Assembly: GCA_008638375.1 (NCBI GenBank)
Contig: CM018051.1
Span: 12,244,387-12,308,386 of the forward strand
DNA: 64,000 nucleotides
Source of the DNA: Nyssa sinensis
Lineage: Eukaryota; Streptophyta; Magnoliopsida; Cornales; Nyssaceae
Direction: 5' to 3'
Under the pieces are notes generated by a model, which saw only the letters and a program-made list of their open reading frames with translations, had not been told where the DNA came from and searched no databases. A program made the position numbers and the translations under genes. This document shows, piece after piece, positions 58,100 through 64,000 of the stretch; positions within the stretch are counted from its first letter, which is position 1, and the number at the start of each line of letters is the position of its first letter.

Positions 58100-58500
58100 T
58101 TTTTCAAAGCTTTGAGGAGGAGTAGGGCCTTAGAGTGGACCCCAGAGTGTGAAAAATCCTTTCAAGAATTGAAGCAGTATCTAGCATCCCCCAAGCTCCT
58201 CTCAAAGCTAGTCCAAGGAGAAAAATTACTCCTTTATCTCGCGGTCTCAGAAAACACTATTAGCTCTGCACTGGTCAGACAGGAGAAAGGAGTTCAAAGG
58301 CCTGTTTTTTATATAAGCAATGCGCTCCTAGACGCAGAGACAAGGTACCTTGAGATTGAAAAATTGGTCTTCTCTCTAATAATCTCTACTCGGAAGCTTA
58401 GGCCCTACTTCTAGGAGCATCCTATTAAGATCCCGACCACTTATCCACTAAAGTTAGTACTACGAAAACCTGAAATCTCAGGGCGCCTGGTTAAGTGGTC
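58100..58500 (+). pseudogene. T2 RNase H (first)
   Basis: L-E-W-T-P-E-C-E-K-S-F-Q-E-L-K, L-L-L-Y-L-A-V-S, V-F-Y-I-S-N-A-L, R-Y-L-E-I-E-K-L-V and K-L-R-P-Y-F are in family order. A TAG at 58412-58414 replaces the Gln that normally follows P-Y-F. In Tat elements this first domain is often degenerate. Confidence 0.75.
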
Positions 58501-58501
58501 T

Positions 58502-59146
58502 GTGGAGCTAAGAGAATTTGATATATCCTACATACCACGGACCTCCATCAAAGGGCAAGCACTGGCAGATTTTGTTGCTGAATTCACTCCAGCACTGCAT
58601 GCTAAAGTACAGTTCGGTAAGAACACCATGGTATGGCAGCTCTATACCGACAGATCGTCCACAGACAGAGGTTCTAGTGTTGGTATAGTGCTTCGATGCC
58701 CCGACGGGTTTATAGTAGAAAAGGTGGTCAGCTTGGGATTCAGAACCTCCAATAACGAAGCTAAGTATGAAGCCCTCATCCTTGGGATAAAACTGGCTCT
58801 AGAATACGAAGCTCAGAATCTCGAAGCATTCTCTAACTCCCAACTTGTGGTAAGCCAAGTTTCGAGAGAATTTTCCACCAAAGATGAGAAAATGATCCGA
58901 TACTCAAAACTAGTAAGGTTATTGAAGCTCTCCTTCCATAAATTCACCATTCAGAAGATCGAGAGAGGTCAAAAATCCAGGGCTGATGCCCTGGCAAACA
59001 TGACCTCCCATCTCAAACCAAAAGAGGATTCAACTCTGAGGATCTCTCATCAAATAAAGCCAAGCATTGAAGAGGTACAATCCTCCCAGGTTTTAAAGCA
59101 AACCCAAAACTGTATGACTCCCATCTTCCAATATATAGAAGAATGA
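58502..59146 (+). pseudogene. T2 second (archaeal-type) RNase H
   Basis: Lead-in L-R-E-F-D-I-S-Y-I-P-R and Q-A-L-A-D-F-V-A-E-F, then L-Y-T-D-R-S-S-T-D-R-G-S-S-V-G-I-V-L, N-N-E-A-K-Y-E-A-L-I-L-G and S-N-S-Q-L-V-V-S-Q-V. The first acidic residue (Asp) and the Glu are kept; the expected D of S-D-S-Q-L is Asn. A 214-codon open frame makes this the best-preserved part of pol. Presence of a second RNase H is typical of the Tat branch. Confidence 0.8.
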
Positions 59147-59159
59147 TTGCTCTAGGAGG

Positions 59160-60346
59160 ACAAAAACCAGGCCCGAAGGATTCAAATCAGGGCAGCTCGG
59201 TACTTAATCTTAAATGGGAAGCTCTACCGAAGATCCTACACATAACCCCTGTTGCGATGCCTATCTCTAGAGGAATCTCAATATGTTTTGGCAGAAATAC
59301 ATGAGGGAATCTACGACAATCATAATGGTGGCAGAACTATAGCACATCGAGATTTAACTCAAGGCTATTATTGGCCCAACATGCTAAAACAGGCCAAAGA
59401 ATATGTCGAGAAGTGTGACAAGTGCCAACGATTCGCTCCATATCAACACCAACCCCACCAAGAACTAATCCCTATTGCCAGCCCATGGCCCTTCGCTCAG
59501 TAGGGGATGGATATCATAGGGCCATTGCCAAAGGCCTCTCCAAATAGAAGGTACCTATTGGTCATCATTGATTGCTTCTCCAAGTAAACAGAGGCCGAGC
59601 CTCTAACTCACATCACAGAAGCAGAAATAAAGAGTTTCACCTAGAGGAACATAGTCTGCAGGTTCGGCATACCTCGCGTCATCATTTCAGACAATGGTAC
59701 GCAGTTTGCTGGCAAAATTTTTAAGAAATTTTGCAAAGATCTGCACATCAGTCATCATTTCTCTTCGTTAGGGCATCCCCAAGCTAATGGGCAAGCCGAG
59801 GTCACCAACCGCACGATTCTTAATGCCATAAAAAAAGGTTGGAAGAGGCCAAGGAAAGATGGGTCGAAGAACTCCCTAGTGTGCTCTGGGACTACCGAAC
59901 TATCAGGAGAATACCAACCACAGAAACGCCGTTTTCACTTGCATATTGTTCAGAAGTAGTGATTCCTTTCAAAATTGGCATGCCGACCTTGAGGATGGAT
60001 GCTTTTAACCAGGAAGCCAATGACCAGCAGCTTATGGAAAACCTAGATCTGCTTGAAGAAAGATGAGATCAGTCCAAGATAAAAAAATGAAACATATCAG
60101 CGCAGACTAGCCAATAGCTTTAGTCAAAAGCTAAAGCCCATGAATTTTCAGCTCGGGGATCTCGTCCTAAGAAGAGTATTTCCTAACACCAAAGATCCAA
60201 CCATGGGAAAGCTTTCACCCAACTGGGAAGGGCCCTACAAGGTAACCAAGATCGTCAGGCTTACAACGTATTGGTTAGAGGATATAATAGGGAAGCCTGT
60301 ACCCAGGCCTTGGAATATAGAACACCTACGAAAATACTGTCAATAA
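59160..60346 (+). pseudogene. T2 integrase
   Basis: The zinc module is intact in form (E-I-H-E-G, H-N-G-G-R-T, Y-Y-W-P, C-D-K-C-Q-R). The core has G-M-D-I-I-G-P-L-P, I-S-D-N-G-T-Q-F and G-Q-A-E-V-T-N-R, so all three catalytic acids are visible, but stops lie at 59501 and later. A frame change at about 59840 splits the C-terminal half, which continues W-V-E-E-L-P-S-V-L-W-D-Y-R-T and G-K-L-S-P-N-W-E-G-P-Y-K-V to the end. Confidence 0.85.
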
Positions 60347-60369
60347 AGATTCTCTTTTTTTATTCTCCA

Positions 60370-61255
60370 AAGTGCTCTCATCTCAATGCAAAGACCTCTA
60401 AAAACCTTGCATCCATTGCAAGAGTTACAAGTCTAGTCCATCTCAATGAACAGACCCCTAAAAAACCTCGCATCCATTGCAAGAGTTATAGGTCTGGTCC
60501 ATCTCAATATACCGACCCTTAAAAACCTTACATCCATGACAAGAGTTACAGGTCTGGTCCATCTCAATGCACAGACCTTTAAAAACCTTGCATCCATTAC
60601 AAGAGTTATAGGTCTGGTCCATCTCAATGCACAGACCCCTAAAAACCTTGCATCCATTGCAAGAATTACAGGTCTGATCCATCTCAATGTACAGACCCCT
60701 AAAAACCTTGCATCCATTGCAAGAGTTACAGGTCTGGTCCATCTCAATGAACAGACCCCTAAAAACCTTACAACCATTGCAAGAGTTACAGGTCTGGTCC
60801 ATCTCAATGCACAGACCCCTAAAAACCTTACAACTATTGCAAGAGTTACAGGTCTAGTCCATCTCAATGTACAAACCCCTAAAAACCTTGCAGCCATTAC
60901 AAGAGTTATAGGTCTGGTCCATCTCAATGCACAGACCCCTAAAAACCTTGCATCCATTGCAAGAATTACAGGTCTGATCCATCTCAATGTACAGACCCCT
61001 AAAAACCTTGCATCCATTGCAAGAGTTACAGGTCTGGTCCATCTCAATGAACAGACCCCTAAAAACCTTACAGCCATTGCAAGAGTTACAGGTCTGGTCC
61101 ATCTCAATGCACAGACCCCTAAAAACCTTACAACTATTGCAAGAGTTACAGGTCTAGTCCATCTCAATGTACAAACCCCTAAAAACCTTGCAGCCATTGC
61201 AAGAGTTACAGGTCTGGCCCATCTCAATGTACACAGACCCCCAAGTCTGGTCCAT
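60370..61255 (+). repeat. 60-bp tandem array after T2 pol, about 15 units, with a 300-bp higher-order repeat
   Basis: Unit landmarks are CATTGCAAGAGTTACAGG, TCTGGTCCATCTCAATG and CAGACCCCTAAAAACC. The period is 60 bases (one unit has an extra A near 60460). Because 60 is divisible by 3, both strands stay open for hundreds of codons, but the products are only 20-residue repeats and no real protein is suggested. Block 60601-60900 repeats as 60901-61200 with only two differences I can find, which shows a recent five-unit duplication. Tandem arrays in this position are known from Tat/Ogre-type plant elements. Confidence 0.92.
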
Positions 61256-61974
61256 TCCAATAACCCTTGAAAGGCCTTGCCTTCATTACAAGTGTTGAAG
61301 GCTTGGCTTATTTTTTCAAGAAAACCTATCAAAATGTCAGAGGCATTAACTGCTCAACCTTCCATTCTTTATGAGGCTGAAGTTCAACCTAGCTACGAAT
61401 TATAAGGACTCTGACCTAGCTCCAAGTCCTAAAGATCCCTATCAAAGGTATGGATTCAGTTGCTAAGAAGCATCACCAGTTTTAATCACGACAAATTAAA
61501 TCAGTTGTTGCGACTGAGGGTCATTACTTAATTACAAGTTATTATACTCAGAAGTCAGTTATTCTCCCTTACTTGATTTAATTACGAGTTATAGGGAGTT
61601 TAAAGTTTTATTATAGAACAGTGATGGTTTGAAACAAAGACTTCCTTAAAATGCCGAGGTTCATTACAAGCATAAAAGCTCGGTATACCATAACAAGCAA
61701 CACATCGACATCTATAAAAGTTTATAAGTATGAGTGCTCTGGAGAAACAATCAACAATGCTTTGATATAAAAAAGACAAGAGTACACAAGTTCTGAAGAA
61801 GTCAATTTCATTAATAATTGGCCCAAAAACTTAGGAAATTACAAAGAAGGAAAACAAAAATACAAAAGGACCCTAGTCTATTACTGGTTCAGCCATTTCA
61901 GAAGTATCGCGAATAAGGAGGAGTTCATCATGTCAAGATCACTCTCTTCTTCCTCTTATTCGTTCTCCTCAAAT
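61256..61974 (+). other. T2 spacer between the tandem array and the antisense ORF
   Basis: About 700 bases with no coding or repeat signal recognised. A shorter repeat-like continuation (GTCTGGTCCATTCC) trails off near 61255. Confidence 0.5.
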
Positions 61975-63995
61975 TCAGCACACTGCATCTATATCAGCTT
62001 GAGCAGGTGCGTCACTTGGGGGAAGGTCAGGAGGTGTTACCTCATCATCATCGTCCCGCACCTCGATTTCACCAGGAAGGATTTCAACATCGTTGATCCC
62101 AGTCAGATCAAGGTTGGGGTACTTTGTGAGGAGCTTGTCTCTGAAGGTATTATACCCATGCTCGAACAGCTCTCCACCTATCTCCTCAACTTCAGCCTTC
62201 ATCTCAGCCTTGGTTTGAGCCTTGGCAGAATCAACTGCGTCTTGGATTTTCTTGAGGGAGGCAAACTGGAAGTCTTCAAACCTCTTTTGGAGGTCTTCCA
62301 ACTTCTAAACAAGGGAGTCTCGTTCAGACTCCAGACTAGAAGTCTTCGAACCTCTTTTGGAGGTCTTCTAACTTCTGAGCAAAGGAGTCTCGTTCAGACT
62401 CCAGAATAGAGAATGAGTTCACAGCCTCCTTCATCTTCTCCTCGACAGCAGAGGCAGTGGACTGGGTTGTCCCCAGTTGTAGCCTAGCCTCATCCAGTTT
62501 GGATTGGAGGTTATCAATTAACTCTAAATTCGTTGAGGGCTCCACAATGGCGGCAAGGCCATGCATAGTCTAAAAATAAATAAAACAGGTCAGAACAAGT
62601 AAAACTTCAGAGCATAAAAGAAAAAGAAAAGAAAGACAAGATAAGGGAAAAGGCTCAGAAATTACCCTCAACTAGAAGGTCAGAAGATCTTTGGTGATCT
62701 TCTCCGCCTTTAGACCTTTATATTTGATTGGGCCTAAAGCCCAAGACTCATCAAAAGCCTTCTTCGCGGCTAAGTAGCTGGAGTCATCAAGCGTTGCAAT
62801 AACAGTAGCAGCAGCGGCCTTTCCCTTCCTCTTTTGCTTGGTCGGTACTTTAGGGGCAGGGATAAGGGTAGGCTCGGGAGCAGGAGGCTCCCTCACATCC
62901 TCAGACGGAGTCTAGTCTGGGGAACTAGAAAGAAGTCTCCTCTTCTTCACCTGAAAAGGCGGTTCGGTAGGGAAAAAAGTTGTCCCCACCGTTTTCTTCT
63001 TCTTCCTTGGTGCCCAGTTGGACATCAAGGATTTCTTCAAATTACCAACACTACTTCTTGTCAAGCCGGCCTCCATTAGGTGTTCAAGAAAGAGGACGGC
63101 AGTATGAGCTCGGTTGTTGGTTTGGAAGAGCTTCCAGTATCTATTCTGAAGGTCAACGGTGAAGATTAACCTCTTCTAAGCCCTTTTATCTACATAGAAG
63201 CCACGAAACACAGAGGTCAGACAAACAAAAAATAAATAAAGTAAAAACTGAAGCAAAAACATATCAGGAGGGGATCTCACCCTTAAACCCGATACTTTTC
63301 GGGGGAATGTCGAGGTCTGGCCTTCGAAGTCTTCTAGTTCCTATCCTCCTCCTACAAAGAAGTACTACTTCTTTTATGTCTTGTTAGAAGTAGGTACTGA
63401 GGATAGGGGTCTGAACCCCTTGTCGAAGGACAAATAAAACAAGCCATTCGACCTTAGAAATTTTAGATCCATATTTCTACGGATCAGGTCAAGATCTACC
63501 TCGACGCCATTCAGACACCCTAAAACTATAAATCCTAACAGATGCCTCCAACTGTTGACGTTGAGGTCGGTAGGACAAATGTTAAACCAATTGAAAAATC
63601 CCTTAACTAAGGAGGGAAGGGGGAATCAAAGCCCCATCTAGAACCACTTGAGATAGACACAAATTTTGCCTGGACCGACATCGGAAGAACTAGGGGCTCT
63701 ACAAGTTATGTTTTGAGGGAAGTCGAAAGCAGCCCTCAGGTCACTTAGCATGTCCTGAGTAATGGCGTTTTCTCCTTCCTCTCTTTGGGATGGCCTACCA
63801 GAGGTTTCCCCGCTAAATTCTAGGTTCAACAAGCACATCTACGACTCTAAGCCTCGGACTAGAGGGGGACTCAACTACGGGAAGCCTAACTACTCTATTT
63901 TCGACATCCCCGGAGGAACTACTGCCTATGACATGAATTTGAGATGGCACAATTATCTCAAAAGAGCTTCCAATGCCATAACCTACACCTGACAT
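61975..63995 (-). pseudogene. Antisense ORF of T2 (putative gypsy-type transposase-28-like protein)
   Basis: Reading from 63995 leftwards: M-S-G-V-G-Y-G, then (shifted frame) I-T-Q-D-M-L-S-D-L-R-A-A-F. Then come G-K-I-C-V-Y-L-K-W-F, F-P-L-P-S-L-V-K-G-F-F and N-S-W-R-H-L-L-G-F-I-V-L. That order resembles the family annotated as 'putative gypsy-type transposon / transposase 28', a label used for such antisense frames. Downstream are a Lys/Ala-rich linker (P-T-K-Q-K-R-K-G-K) and a predicted coiled coil (L-Q-S-K-L-D-E-A-R-L, E-D-L-Q-K-R-F-E-D-F). An acidic tail (V-R-D-D-D-D-E) closes it. Stops, frameshifts and a 70-base duplication break it. Its role in these elements is unknown. Confidence 0.65.
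62271..62410 (-). repeat. 70-bp tandem duplication inside the antisense ORF
   Basis: 62271-62340 and 62341-62410 are almost the same, with a few differences. The unit encodes E-S-E-R-D-S and E-D-L-Q-K-R-F-E-D-F. Because 70 is not a multiple of three, the second copy shifts the frame and brings an early stop. Confidence 0.85.
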
Positions 63996-64000
63996 GGCAT

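Larger units (their letters stand above)
53993..64000 (+). mobile_element. T2: Tat-type Ty3/gypsy retrotransposon with antisense ORF, right end outside window
   Basis: The order is 5' LTR, a TGGCGCC-type primer site, gag, protease, RT, RNase H, second RNase H, integrase, a 60-bp tandem array, an untranslated spacer and an antisense ORF. A second RNase H and an extra antisense frame downstream of pol are hallmarks of the Tat branch (Grande/Retand-type elements). The 3' LTR is not reached before 64000. Stops and a few frameshifts inactivate pol. Confidence 0.88.

Noticed and set aside
60370..61255. CRISPR-like array
   Set aside because: The repeats are directly adjacent with no unique spacers, the unit is 60 bp, and the host is a plant; it is a tandem array in a retrotransposon.
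60433..61332. 299- and 274-codon frames on opposite strands
   Set aside because: Both are by-products of a 60-bp tandem repeat whose period is a multiple of three; they encode only 20-residue repeats.
61930..62409. 159-codon plus-strand frame
   Set aside because: It overlaps the antisense ORF of T2, whose minus-strand reading has recognisable domain order; the plus-strand frame is its shadow.
1..64000. tRNA, rRNA or organelle-derived insertions
   Set aside because: The only tRNA-like words are the primer binding sites of the LTR elements; no cloverleaf, rRNA core or plastid/mitochondrial gene was recognised.

Overview
The window is nuclear DNA of a flowering plant, most likely a eudicot. 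It is AT-rich, has an intron-split gene with GT-AG junctions, and is packed with plant LTR retrotransposons, a LINE remnant, MITE-like repeats and microsatellites. There are no bacterial operons, ribosome binding sites or CRISPR arrays. Only two host genes can be supported. The first is a ten-exon polygalacturonase (GH28, 466 aa) at 4701-9206 on the plus strand. The second is a small single-pass membrane protein at 48012-48344 on the minus strand. Everything else is transposon or unassigned spacer.

Layout. 1-~4030: decayed minus-strand Ty3/gypsy chromovirus (CRM-like RT), ending about 0.7 kb upstream of the polygalacturonase. 4701-9206: polygalacturonase. 9683-17763: 3' end of an L1-type LINE (minus strand) split by a 7.16 kb LTR element (9810-16971) whose 6.45 kb interior shows no gag-pol (LARD-like). 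Both insertions have recognisable target-site duplications. 18225-~24488: decayed Ty1/copia element, plus strand. 24546-26558 plus 44749-46540: a Tat-type gypsy remnant (T1) split inside its RT domain by an 18.2 kb insertion. That insertion is element A (26559-44743, minus strand, gypsy, lacking recognisable pol), flanked by a perfect GAATG duplication. Element A in turn contains element B (~31296-42312, plus strand, Tekay/Del-like gypsy with chromodomain). 48012-48344: membrane-protein gene. 49797-53992: a pair of related ~500 bp MITE-like copies and an interlocked inverted repeat. 53993-end: a second Tat-type gypsy element (T2) with a tRNA-Asp-type primer site, two RNase H domains, a 60-bp tandem array behind pol and a long antisense ORF. 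Its 3' LTR lies outside the window.

How it fits together. Order of insertion can be read from the nesting: LINE before the LARD-like element, and T1 before A before B. Elements A and B share LTR termini and the polypurine tract, so A looks like a non-autonomous relative that B-type proteins could have mobilised. All retrotransposon coding regions carry stops, frameshifts or lost catalytic residues. In T2 the stops sit mostly at expected Trp, Gln or Arg codons, as expected from deamination of methylated cytosines.

Limits: positions of LTR ends without a clear duplication (copia 3' end, T2 5' end, left end of B, ends of the 5'-most chromovirus) are approximate. Lineage names rest on motif recognition by eye, not on a search.
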